Source: JAWWBG01 sp033721095
GTDB taxonomy: Bacteria > Actinomycetota > Nitriliruptoria > Nitriliruptorales > Nitriliruptoraceae
NCBI GenBank assembly: GCA_033721095.1
Contig: JAWWBG010000095.1
Location: 1 to 9,546, forward strand
DNA: 9,546 bases
Direction of reading: 5' to 3'
The notes beneath the pieces were generated by a model. That model was not told the DNA's origin and did no database searches. It saw nothing but the letters and a program-made list of their open reading frames with translations. The position numbers and the translations under genes were made by a program. This document shows positions 1 to 8,843 of the stretch, piece by piece. Position 1 is the first letter of the stretch, and each line of letters begins with the position of its first letter.

Positions 1-1104
1 ACCGTCGAGCAGCTCCCCGGTGGCCACGAAGCCGCCAACACGTGAGTACACCATGCTGCCGGCATCCGGCCCGCGGACCCGGAGGGGCTGGTAGGGGACG
101 GGGACGTAGATGTTCTCGAGCTCGAGCACCTCGACCTCGGTGGACGTCTGGCGTTGTCGTCCGGTGATCGGCACCTCGGGCGGCAGGGCGTCGGTGGCCT
201 CGAACAGGTCCTGGTCGCTCGGCCGGAACGACTGCGCCGAGGGCGGGCCGATCCGCCAGCTCGTGCCGTCGAAGGTCTCGAGTGCGGCGATGCGCAGGTA
301 GGACGGCTGCTGTGAGCGCACGATCAACAGGTCACGCGGCTCGGGGGTCTTGAGCCGGTCACCGACGTCGACGATGGGTTGATAGCCGCGCGGGTTCGCC
401 GCTCCGTCGAGGTCGATCCAGGCCTCGGCGCCGTACCCGAGCGCTGTGAGCGGGAGGGCGACGGCCAGGAGCACCGCGAGACTGCCCACGCCGGCCCCGA
501 GCAGCGAGAAGCGACGCGACCGACCGTCGGTTGCCATCCCGGCCACGTCCCGTTCGGCCGTGACGAGCAGGTAGATCACGGCGGCGAACAGGAACGGGAC
601 CGTGTGGGCCGTGACCCTGGGTTCCCTGGTCGGGATGACCACTGGCACGATCCACAGCACGGATGGAACGACCAGCCCCACTGCACCGACGTCCAGCCGG
701 GTCGAGACCTCGTACGTGGCGTGCGCGAGCACCCAGGTTCCTGCCAGTACGAACAGGACCAGGCCCGGTTCTGTCGGGACGGGCGCGACATGGTCCTGGA
801 TCGCCTGGACACCGGCCCGGGCCAGCTCCGCGATCCCGGTGAGCTGGTCGAGGCCGGGCAGCAGCCCGGAGGACTCGAGCAGCAGGATGTGGGTCGTGAC
901 GAAGAGTGCGATGGCGCTCAGGATGGCGCTGACGACCGCATGCAGGCGGAGCGCTCGGATGGCTGCGGCCAGCCCGGTCGCGACCAGCACTGCGATGAGG
1001 GCGGGGAGGATCCAGGCGCCGTCGCTGAACAACCGGTCGTTGGCGAACAGTGCTGCGAGCACGCAGAGCATGCCTGCCATGCCGGAGAGGGCCGAGCGGG
1101 TCAC
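1..1104 (-). CDS. TgpA-like membrane transglutaminase (DUF3488 N-terminal region), 3' end cut by window edge
   Basis: Reading the minus strand from GTG at 1104 gives 368 residues without a stop, running off the left edge. About seven hydrophobic segments are visible, near residues 7-22, 31-49, 56-76, 114-132, 139-158, 168-183 and 201-222. A soluble stretch follows containing YLRIAALETFDGTSWR (about 269-284), the pattern typical of the TgpA/DUF3488 region (YLR...YDG..W). In this family a papain-like transglutaminase domain with a Cys-His-Asp triad follows, but here it would lie outside the window, so catalysis cannot be judged. The GTG start is chosen because it overlaps the DUF58 stop codon (GTGA), which suggests translational coupling; the ribosome binding site is weak. 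ATG at residue 9 (1080) is an alternative start. The substrate is unknown; linkage to MoxR and DUF58 genes is a common arrangement for this family. Confidence 0.88.
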   Translation of the reverse strand, partial: MTRSALSGMAGMLCVLAALFANDRLFSDGAWILPALIAVLVATGLAAAIRALRLHAVVSAILSAIALFVTTHILLLESSGLLPGLDQLTGIAELARAGVQAIQDHVAPVPTEPGLVLFVLAGTWVLAHATYEVSTRLDVGAVGLVVPSVLWIVPVVIPTREPRVTAHTVPFLFAAVIYLLVTAERDVAGMATDGRSRRFSLLGAGVGSLAVLLAVALPLTALGYGAEAWIDLDGAANPRGYQPIVDVGDRLKTPEPRDLLIVRSQQPSYLRIAALETFDGTSWRIGPPSAQSFRPSDQDLFEATDALPPEVPITGRQRQTSTEVEVLELENIYVPVPYQPLRVRGPDAGSMVYSRVGGFVATGELLDG

Positions 1105-2318
1105 GTGATGCCCACGCGGACGCCGGGACGCTGGGTGGCCATGAGACTCCAGGCGTGATCGACGCGTGTGCCCGGTCCGAGGATCCCGACGCGCCAGCCC
1201 GCCGTCATCAGTGCCGTCCGGGTTGGCCCGACGTTGCTGTCACGCCCGCTGAACGCCGGTGCATCCACCAGCAGCGCCGCACGGGTCCCGTAGGCCCGCC
1301 CAGCCCGTACGAGCAGGCGCAGCTCCATGGTGGAGGGAACGCCGAGGATGACGACGAGGGTTCCGAGGCCATCACCGTTCGCCATCCGACGAAGCATCGC
1401 CGACAGGTCGACGTCGTCGCGCCCTCGCAGCTCGGCCAGTCGCTCGAGCGTCAGCTCCCATGGGCGCTCGGGGGCCGTGAGGTCCTCGCCCTCGATCACG
1501 AGCCGAACCTGCAGGCCGCGGTCGGACAGGTGGTGGACCGCGCTCGCCGCTGCGGCCACCGCGGCCTCGAGTGCGGGGCCGGTGGCGGGGCCGCCGTGGG
1601 TGGTGGGACGTGGGTCGATCAGGACGGTGCCCTCGGGTCGCCACGGCGCCTCGTGCTGGCGCACGTACAGCTCACCGCGCCTCGCCGTGGTTCGCCAGTG
1701 CACCTGGCGCAGGTCATCGCCCAGCGTGTACTGGCGCACGCCGGCGAAGTCCCCTCCCTGCGGCGCCGGTCGCGTGCGACCGCGGGCGCTCGAGAGGGCA
1801 CTTCCCAACGGCAGGTCCGGCGGCAGCTGCCACACGGGCGGGTACACGACGACCTTCTCGGCATTGTCGATCGTGACCCGCCTGGCAGCCAGGCCGAACG
1901 GGTCGCGCAGGTGGACCTGCGTGGGCCCGACCTGGTGGACGCCGCGCTTGCGGCCTCGGATGCGGTGTCGCAACACGGCGGTGCGACCGCCATGCATCGG
2001 TGACAGCAGGAATCGGTTCGCGCTGGCCAGATGGTCGGGTGCCCGGTCGACGATCTGGATCGCTGGCGTCGGCAGTCGGCCACGATTCCTGACGATCAGC
2101 TCGACGTCGCCCTCGGCATCGAAGAAGAGGCGTCGTGGGAGCTTGTGCCGTCGCACCTCCAGTCGTGCGGATGACACGCGTACGAGCACGACCGCCAGGA
2201 CCACGAGCAACAGCGCGGCCTGGCCCGCGAGTGCCAGCTCTGACGAACCGAACCCGCGCGCTCCCAGCGAGGCCAGGAATGCTGCCGCGAGCATTCCCCA
2301 GCCGCGTCGGGTCGGCAT
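1101..2318 (-). CDS. DUF58 domain protein, membrane-anchored partner of MoxR
   Basis: A 405-residue protein. Two short hydrophobic segments lie at the N-terminus (about residues 7-20 and 29-47), followed by a soluble region. The DUF58 hallmark is clear at residues 191-223: FAGVRQYTLGDD, then VHWRTTARRGELYVRQHE (typical families read GDDxRxIDWKAxARxxELxVRxxE). A von Willebrand A-like fold probably follows, starting at TVLIDPRP (231-238). The usual metal-site pattern DxSxS is not present there, which is not rare in DUF58 proteins. DUF58 proteins are regularly encoded next to MoxR AAA+ ATPases and are presumed clients or adaptors; the biochemical role is not established. The ATG lies 4 bases after the MoxR stop codon, and the gene's own stop overlaps the next start, so it sits in the middle of a three-gene operon. 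Confidence 0.9.
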   Translation of the reverse strand: MPTRRGWGMLAAAFLASLGARGFGSSELALAGQAALLLVVLAVVLVRVSSARLEVRRHKLPRRLFFDAEGDVELIVRNRGRLPTPAIQIVDRAPDHLASANRFLLSPMHGGRTAVLRHRIRGRKRGVHQVGPTQVHLRDPFGLAARRVTIDNAEKVVVYPPVWQLPPDLPLGSALSSARGRTRPAPQGGDFAGVRQYTLGDDLRQVHWRTTARRGELYVRQHEAPWRPEGTVLIDPRPTTHGGPATGPALEAAVAAAASAVHHLSDRGLQVRLVIEGEDLTAPERPWELTLERLAELRGRDDVDLSAMLRRMANGDGLGTLVVILGVPSTMELRLLVRAGRAYGTRAALLVDAPAFSGRDSNVGPTRTALMTAGWRVGILGPGTRVDHAWSLMATQRPGVRVGIT

Positions 2319-2322
2319 TGAG

Positions 2323-3294
<972 letters not shown>

Positions 3295-3299
3295 CGCGA

Positions 3300-3305
3300 C
3301 CCCTT
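3300..3305 (-). promoter_or_regulatory. Ribosome binding site deciding the MoxR gene start
   Basis: On the minus strand AAGGGG lies 5 bases before GTG at 3294. It is the only Shine-Dalgarno-like site near the plausible starts and supports GTG over the upstream ATG (3546) and the downstream ATG (3255). A TACGCT hexamer on the minus strand at 3327-3322 could be the -10 box of this operon, but no matching -35 box is visible. Confidence 0.5.
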
Positions 3306-3373
3306 GTCGACGCGTGGATCGAGCGTACTGCTGGCCGAAGGGTCCGCTTTCGTCGTTTCGGGAAGTTCTCGTG

Positions 3374-3442
3374 GTGGTTGCCAAGTGGTGATCAAGTGGG
3401 GTAGAGTGGGGATTCGTGGGAGTCCCGTGCAAGGTTGTGGGA
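3374..3442 (+). promoter_or_regulatory. Phased GTGG repeat array, probable MraZ operator
   Basis: Direct repeats of the type GTGG(G/T)(G/A/T) start at 3374 (GTGGTT), 3385 (GTGGTG), 3396 (GTGGGG), 3406 (GTGGGG), 3416 (GTGGGA) and 3437 (GTGGGA). A degenerate copy, GTGCAA, lies at 3427. Steps are 11, 11, 10, 10, 11 and 10 bases, so all copies fall on one face of the helix. The core of three near-perfect copies (3396-3421) fits the published E. coli MraZ operator form, TGGG-type repeats with 10-base periodicity just upstream of mraZ. The core overlaps the likely mraZ promoter, as expected for autorepression. The core call is strong; inclusion of the outer copies is inference. Confidence 0.8.
3378..3407 (+). 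promoter_or_regulatory. Probable sigma70-type promoter of mraZ and the dcw operon
   Basis: TTGCCA (3378-3383, five of six matches to TTGACA) and TAGAGT (3402-3407, four of six to TATAAT and fitting the actinobacterial TAnnnT form) are separated by 18 bases. Transcription would begin near 3413-3416, giving a leader of about 100 bases before mraZ. One GTGGGG copy lies in the spacer and another overlaps the end of the -10 box, so bound MraZ would block polymerase. The call rests on pattern matching only. Confidence 0.55.
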
Positions 3443-3488
3443 CGGCCACGAGCAACGACGAGGGTGACGACTTGACCGGTCGATGCCC

Positions 3489-3508
3489 TCCGGGATGGCA
3501 GACCCGGA
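3489..3508 (+). promoter_or_regulatory. Hairpin overlapping the mraZ ribosome binding site
   Basis: TCCGGG (3489-3494) pairs fully with CCCGGA (3503-3508) around an 8-base loop. The 3' arm takes in the first three bases of GGAAG (3506-3510), the best Shine-Dalgarno match for the mraZ ATG at 3518 (7-base spacing). Folding of the leader could lower mraZ translation. A six-pair GC-rich stem can occur by chance in sequence of this composition, so function is uncertain. Confidence 0.35.
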
Positions 3509-3517
3509 AGCAGGCAC

Positions 3518-3970
3518 ATGGCGTTTGGCGGCGAGTACGAGCACAAGCTCGACGAGAAGTTTCGCCTGACGGTGCCTGCGGACTACCGGGACCAGCTGGC
3601 CGACGGCGTCGTCCTCGTGCGGGGGATGGATGGGTGCATCGAGGCGTTCACGCCTGACGAGCACGAGCGCGAGTGCGAGCGCGCCGAGCGTGCCGGCAGC
3701 GGTCGGCGCCTCCAGCGGGCCCGCCAGCAACTCCTCAACGCCGGCTTCCACCTCCAACTGGACCCCCAGGGCCGAATCACGCTGCCTTCCCCGCTGCGGG
3801 ACTGGGCCCGGATCGAACAGAAGGTCACCGTCTGTGGCAACCGACGTTCCTTTCGCGTCTGGGACCCCGGCCGCTGGACCGAATACCTCCTCGATGACGG
3901 CATGGCCTATGCACGGGCCGACGAGGAGCTGGACGCCGGCGTGGCCGTCGACGCGGCGAGCGGGGACTGA
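3518..3970 (+). CDS. mraZ: Transcriptional regulator MraZ
   Basis: A 150-residue protein, close to the usual 140-155. It has two copies of the MraZ/SpoVT-AbrB-like fold, each marked by the family's DxxxR motif: DEKFR at 12-16 and DPQGR at 82-86. The opening GGEYEHKLDEKFRLTVPADY (4-23) matches the family start, which fixes the ATG; GGAAG lies 7 bases upstream. MraZ proteins form rings that bind GTGGG-type direct repeats upstream of their own gene and regulate the dcw cluster, as a repressor in E. coli. The repeat array at 3374-3442 is the obvious target. The last 15 or so residues are an acidic, alanine-rich tail that looks disordered. It is the first gene of the plus-strand operon, with rsmH starting 1 or 7 bases after its stop. 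Confidence 0.97.
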   Translation: MAFGGEYEHKLDEKFRLTVPADYRDQLADGVVLVRGMDGCIEAFTPDEHERECERAERAGSGRRLQRARQQLLNAGFHLQLDPQGRITLPSPLRDWARIEQKVTVCGNRRSFRVWDPGRWTEYLLDDGMAYARADEELDAGVAVDAASGD

Positions 3971-3977
3971 CGTGATC

Positions 3978-4952
3978 ATGGTCGCCGACCCTGCCCAGGC
4001 GCACGTGCCCGTCATGCTCGGACGGGTCACGCAGCTGCTGGCCGACGCGCCCGACGGCCCGATCGTCGATGGGACGTTGGGAGCGGGCGGGCACGCCCTC
4101 GAGGTGCTCCGGGCGCGGCTCGACCGGTACGGGCAAGCGCACCTGGTGGGCGTCGACCGGGACGCCGACGCCATCGAGCTCGCGAGGACGGTCCTTGCGC
4201 AGCTTCCGACGGACGTCGTCGATCTCGAGTTCGTGCATGCACGATTCGACGACGCGCCGTCCTCGCTGGATCGACTCGGCATCGGGGACGTTGCGGGGGT
4301 CCTGCTGGACCTGGGGATCTCGTCGATGCACGTCGACCGAGCGGAGCGTGGCTTCAGCTACCGCCACGACGGTCCGCTCGACATGCGCATGGACCGCGGT
4401 CTCCAGCTCACCGCTGCCGATCTCGTCAACGAATCGTCGGTCGAGGACCTCGAGCGGATCCTCCGTGACTTCGGGGAGGACCCCAACGCGCGCCGAATCG
4501 CCCGCGCGATCGTCGCCGAACGACCCTTCGAGACCACGACCCAGCTTGCCGCGGTCGTGCGGGCGGGCCTCCCGGCGGCCGCCCGCCGCCGCGGCTCCCA
4601 GCCCGCGACGCGCACGTTCCAGGCGTTGCGCATCGCGGTGAACAACGAGCTCGACGCCCTTGCCGCCGCCCTGCCCGCCCTGCTCGACCGGCTGATGATC
4701 GGCGGCGTCATGGTCGTGTTGAGCTATCACAGCCTGGAGGATCGGCTCGTCAAGCGGTCCTTCGCCGACGCGGCCGCTGGGTGCATCTGCCCGCCGGAAC
4801 TTCCGGTGTGCACCTGTGGCCGCGTCCCCAACTTCGCCCACGTCGTGCGCCGGCCCGAGCGGGTCGGCGCCGACGAGGCGACGTCCAATCCACGCTCGAC
4901 GGCCGCCCGGTTGCGTGCGATCCGTCGCATCGACAGGCAGGCCCGACCGTGA
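3978..4952 (+). CDS. rsmH: 16S rRNA (cytosine(1402)-N4)-methyltransferase RsmH (MraW)
   Basis: 324 residues from ATG 3978. GTG at 3972, one base after the mraZ stop, is an equally possible start adding two residues; GGGGA at 3962-3966 is nearer the spacing expected for the GTG. The enzyme uses S-adenosylmethionine to methylate N4 of C1402 in 16S rRNA, tuning the ribosomal P site. Motifs, numbered from the ATG: HVPVML (9-14), SAM-binding IVDGTLGAGGH (29-39), VGVDRD (57-62), GVLLDLGISS (107-116), LDMRMD (134-139), RTFQALRIAVNNE (212-224) and LSYHSLEDR (248-256). A CxC pair of clusters near the C-terminus (C269/C271 and C278/C280) could bind a metal and is common in this family. The open frame continues upstream to 3630 inside mraZ, but that part is an out-of-frame shadow. 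The stop overlaps the next GTG. Confidence 0.97.
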   Translation: MVADPAQAHVPVMLGRVTQLLADAPDGPIVDGTLGAGGHALEVLRARLDRYGQAHLVGVDRDADAIELARTVLAQLPTDVVDLEFVHARFDDAPSSLDRLGIGDVAGVLLDLGISSMHVDRAERGFSYRHDGPLDMRMDRGLQLTAADLVNESSVEDLERILRDFGEDPNARRIARAIVAERPFETTTQLAAVVRAGLPAAARRRGSQPATRTFQALRIAVNNELDALAAALPALLDRLMIGGVMVVLSYHSLEDRLVKRSFADAAAGCICPPELPVCTCGRVPNFAHVVRRPERVGADEATSNPRSTAARLRAIRRIDRQARP

Positions 4953-5386
4953 GTGCCGTGACGGCTCCGACACCGACAGCACCCGGGGTCACGCCTCGCC
5001 GACGTCCGCACCTGCGAGTGGTGCGTGACGAGCCGGTTCGCCGCCGGTTCCCGTGGGTCGCCCTGCTGGTCGGGTTGTTCGTGGGGTCCGTCTTCGCGGC
5101 CCTGACGCTGAGCGCCCTCGCGGCCGAGGACGCCGTGACCGCCCGCCAGTTGCAGCTGGAGGTGACCGAGGCCGAGCGCGACTATGCGCAGCTGGTGGCG
5201 GAGGTGGCGACGTTGGAGTCGCCGGAACGGATCGCCCGCATGGCCGAGGAGATGGGAATGGTCCGCACGGCCGTTCCGCGAACGCTCCCGGTCGACCGCC
5301 CGCTCGACGTCGACGGCCTCGGTGAGCAGGAGCCGCTGCTCGCCGAGGGCGACGGCATCAAGCCGCTGCTGACGGAGCAGCGCTGA
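4949..5386 (+). CDS. ftsL: FtsL-like septum formation protein
   Basis: 145 residues from GTG 4949, which overlaps the rsmH stop (GTGA); CAGG lies 7 bases upstream. GTG 4958 is an alternative. The layout is that of FtsL/DivIC proteins: a basic cytoplasmic N-terminus of about 34 residues, one membrane segment (about 35-57, PWVALLVGLFVGSVFAALTL), then a predicted coiled coil (about 62-90) and the pattern ESPERIARMAEEMGMV (90-105). FtsL forms a complex with FtsB/DivIC and FtsQ that recruits and activates the FtsW-FtsI septal synthase. Sequence identity in this family is low, so the call rests on topology, this late motif and its place between rsmH and ftsI. The 40-residue acidic C-terminal tail has no recognisable motif. 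The frame is open upstream to 4781 inside rsmH, but that part is not protein-like. The stop shares one base with the ftsI start. Confidence 0.88.
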   Translation: MSAVTAPTPTAPGVTPRRRPHLRVVRDEPVRRRFPWVALLVGLFVGSVFAALTLSALAAEDAVTARQLQLEVTEAERDYAQLVAEVATLESPERIARMAEEMGMVRTAVPRTLPVDRPLDVDGLGEQEPLLAEGDGIKPLLTEQR

Positions 5387-7293
5387 TGACCCAGGGTCGG
5401 TCAGGCGCATCGCCGACGACTCGTCCCCCCATTCCTCCCGCCCAGCGCCTCATCCAGGAGCTGGGCCCGGAGGGATCCCGCCCGCGCATCCTGTGGGCCG
5501 GGATCGCCCTCGGCGTCGCCCTGCTGTTGATCGCCGGGCAGCTGGTGCGTGTGCAGTTGATCCTCGGCGACGAGTACCTCGAGCGCGGCGTGTCACAACG
5601 GCAGCACTCCGTCGAGCTTCCCACGCGTCGTGGCCGGCTGTACGACCGCAACGGCAACGTGCTGGCGACCGACATCGACACCGTGACGGTCGTCGTCGAC
5701 CCGTGGTTCTTCGGCCCGCAGCCCCGCGAGGACGGCACCGTCGTCCAGCTGCCCGAGGCCGAACGAATCGCCATCGCCGAGCGACTGGCGCCGATCGTCG
5801 ATCGCGACGTTGACTGGATCAGCGAACGCATGCTGCGACCGGACTCGCGCTTCGAGTACATCCGGCGCCAGTTGCCCTGGGAGGTGCGTGACGAGCTGTT
5901 GGCACTCCAGGCAGACAACCTCCTCGATGGCGTCCACCTGGTGACCGAGCCCGTCCGGACCTATCCGGCCGGACCCATGGCAGGTCAGGTGCTGGGCTTC
6001 ACGGGCATCGACAACGACGGCCGTCACGGCCTCGAGCATCACCACGAGGACCTGCTCGTCGGCACCCCCGGCCGGGTCGACTACGAAACGGCCCCGGGTG
6101 GCCTGTCGATTGCCGCCGGTGAACGGATCGTCACAGAGGCGGAGCCCGGGACGGACCTCGTGCTGACCCTGGACCAGCAGGTCCAGTGGATTGCCGAGCA
6201 GGCCGCCCTCCGCGCGGTCGCCGAGTACGAGGCCGCCGGGGCAAGCGTCGTGGTCATGGAGGTCGGGACCGGCGACGTCCTGGCGATGGCCAACGTCCCG
6301 GTCCTCGACCCGGCCAACCCGAGCGGCCTCGAGCAGGAACAGTGGCGCAACCGAGCCGTCACGGACGTCTTCGAGCCGGGTTCGGTGCAGAAGACGGTGA
6401 CGGCAGCGGCCGCGCTGGAGGAAGGGGTGGTCACGCCGGACACCGTCTTCACGGTCGAGGACGCCTGGAAGGTTGGCAACAAGACGTTCACGGACTCCCA
6501 CGAGCATCCGACCGAGGAGCTCACGTTCACCGAGATCATCGAGGAGTCCTCCAACGTCGGAACGATCAAGGTCGCCCAGGAGCTTGGCGACCGTCGCCTC
6601 GGTCACTGGCTGCACAGGTTCGGCTACGGGCAGCGCACGGGGATCGGGTTCGACGCCGAGTCCCCGGGCATCCTCGCGCCCACCGACCAGTGGTGGAACA
6701 CGAGCCTGCCCACCATCGCCATCGGCCATGGTGTTGCGGTCACGTTGACCCAGATGGCCCAGGTCTATGGGACGATCGCCAATGGCGGCGTCCTCGTCGC
6801 TCCGCGGCTGGTCCGCGGCACCGTCGATGCCGCCGGCAACCTCGTTCCCGCTGATCCGTCACCCGCCCGGCGGGTGGTGTCGGCGGCCACCGCCAACAAG
6901 GTTGGGTCCATCCTGGGCTCGGTGATCAGCGGCGAACGCGGGACCGGCTCGCGGGCTCGGATCCCGGGCTACTCGGCTGCCGGCAAGACCGGCACGGCCC
7001 TCAAGGTCTCGCCCAACGGTGGCTACACCTCCGAGTACATCGCCTCCTTCGTGGGCTTTGCGCCGGCGGAGAATCCGCGCATCGTCGTCGCGGTGATGGT
7101 CGATGAACCACAGACGGCGATCTACGGGGGCATCGTCGCCGCCCCGGTGTTCAGCGAAGTCGCCGGTGCGGCGCTCCAGCGCCTCAATGTCCTGCCCACG
7201 TCGCCCATCCGACCCCTGACCGACGACCTGGCGGCCGCGGCTGACCTGCGCGCCATGCTCGAGGAGACCGGCCCCGGGCTCGAGCAGCCCTGA
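5386..7293 (+). CDS. ftsI: Class B penicillin-binding protein, septal transpeptidase FtsI (PBP3/PbpB)
   Basis: 635 residues. It cross-links septal peptidoglycan outside the membrane, partnered by FtsW. There is a cytoplasmic N-terminus of about 35 residues, one membrane anchor (about 36-58), then the class B dimerisation region opened by RRGRLYDRNGNVLA (81-94). The transpeptidase domain carries the three penicillin-binding motifs: SVQK with nucleophile S333 in FEPGSVQKT, SSN (388-390), and KTG (534-536 in AAGKTGTA). No PASTA domains follow; the last 35 residues are an unstructured-looking tail. The ATG shares a base with the ftsL stop (TGATG), with GGAG 8 bases upstream. Position between ftsL and murE supports FtsI over other class B proteins. 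Beta-lactams are expected to acylate S333. Confidence 0.96.
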   Translation: MTQGRSGASPTTRPPIPPAQRLIQELGPEGSRPRILWAGIALGVALLLIAGQLVRVQLILGDEYLERGVSQRQHSVELPTRRGRLYDRNGNVLATDIDTVTVVVDPWFFGPQPREDGTVVQLPEAERIAIAERLAPIVDRDVDWISERMLRPDSRFEYIRRQLPWEVRDELLALQADNLLDGVHLVTEPVRTYPAGPMAGQVLGFTGIDNDGRHGLEHHHEDLLVGTPGRVDYETAPGGLSIAAGERIVTEAEPGTDLVLTLDQQVQWIAEQAALRAVAEYEAAGASVVVMEVGTGDVLAMANVPVLDPANPSGLEQEQWRNRAVTDVFEPGSVQKTVTAAAALEEGVVTPDTVFTVEDAWKVGNKTFTDSHEHPTEELTFTEIIEESSNVGTIKVAQELGDRRLGHWLHRFGYGQRTGIGFDAESPGILAPTDQWWNTSLPTIAIGHGVAVTLTQMAQVYGTIANGGVLVAPRLVRGTVDAAGNLVPADPSPARRVVSAATANKVGSILGSVISGERGTGSRARIPGYSAAGKTGTALKVSPNGGYTSEYIASFVGFAPAENPRIVVAVMVDEPQTAIYGGIVAAPVFSEVAGAALQRLNVLPTSPIRPLTDDLAAAADLRAMLEETGPGLEQP

Positions 7294-7376
7294 CGGCGCC
7301 TGCCCGGACGGCCATCACCGCCCGATTACGCTCGAAACGCACGTGGACGCGCGGTTCCTGGGCGGGAGGTCACGCC
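7294..7376 (+). promoter_or_regulatory. ftsI-murE gap with a strong ribosome binding site
   Basis: This 83-base stretch is the only sizeable gap between genes on the plus-strand side. GGGAGG at 7364-7369 lies 7 bases before the murE ATG and is the strongest Shine-Dalgarno site in the window. TACGCT at 7327-7332 fits the actinobacterial TAnnnT -10 form, but no convincing -35 partner is seen, so an internal promoter is only possible. A 5-pair stem, GGGCT/AGCCC (7276-7290), sits just before the ftsI stop, with no U-tract. No terminator is supported. Confidence 0.45.

Positions 7377-8839
<1,463 letters not shown>

Positions 8840-8843
<4 letters not shown>

Noticed and set aside
379..1158. Plus-strand frames of 259 and 168 codons in the first 1.1 kb
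   Set aside because: The minus strand reads as a continuous TgpA/DUF3488 membrane protein with hydrophobic segments and a family signature, so the plus-strand frames are shadows.
3322..3384. Promoter for the MoxR operon using TTGGCA (minus strand, 3384-3379), overlapping the mraZ -35 box
   Set aside because: No -10-like hexamer occurs at 16-19 base spacing. TACGCT (3327-3322) lacks a matching -35 box, so no promoter is called.
3483..3569. Short frame of 28 codons starting at ATG 3483 in the mraZ leader and overlapping mraZ out of frame
   Set aside because: No ribosome binding site lies upstream and the peptide is unremarkable. A regulatory upstream frame is possible but not supported.
3786..3792. 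CTTCCCC inside mraZ, resembling the loop I recall for the actinobacterial mraW RNA motif
   Set aside because: The flanks do not form an inverted repeat, and it lies in coding sequence rather than a leader, so it looks like chance.
7276..7290. GGGCT/AGCCC stem at the end of ftsI as a terminator
   Set aside because: Only five pairs, inside the coding sequence, with no following U-tract, and murE follows in the same direction.
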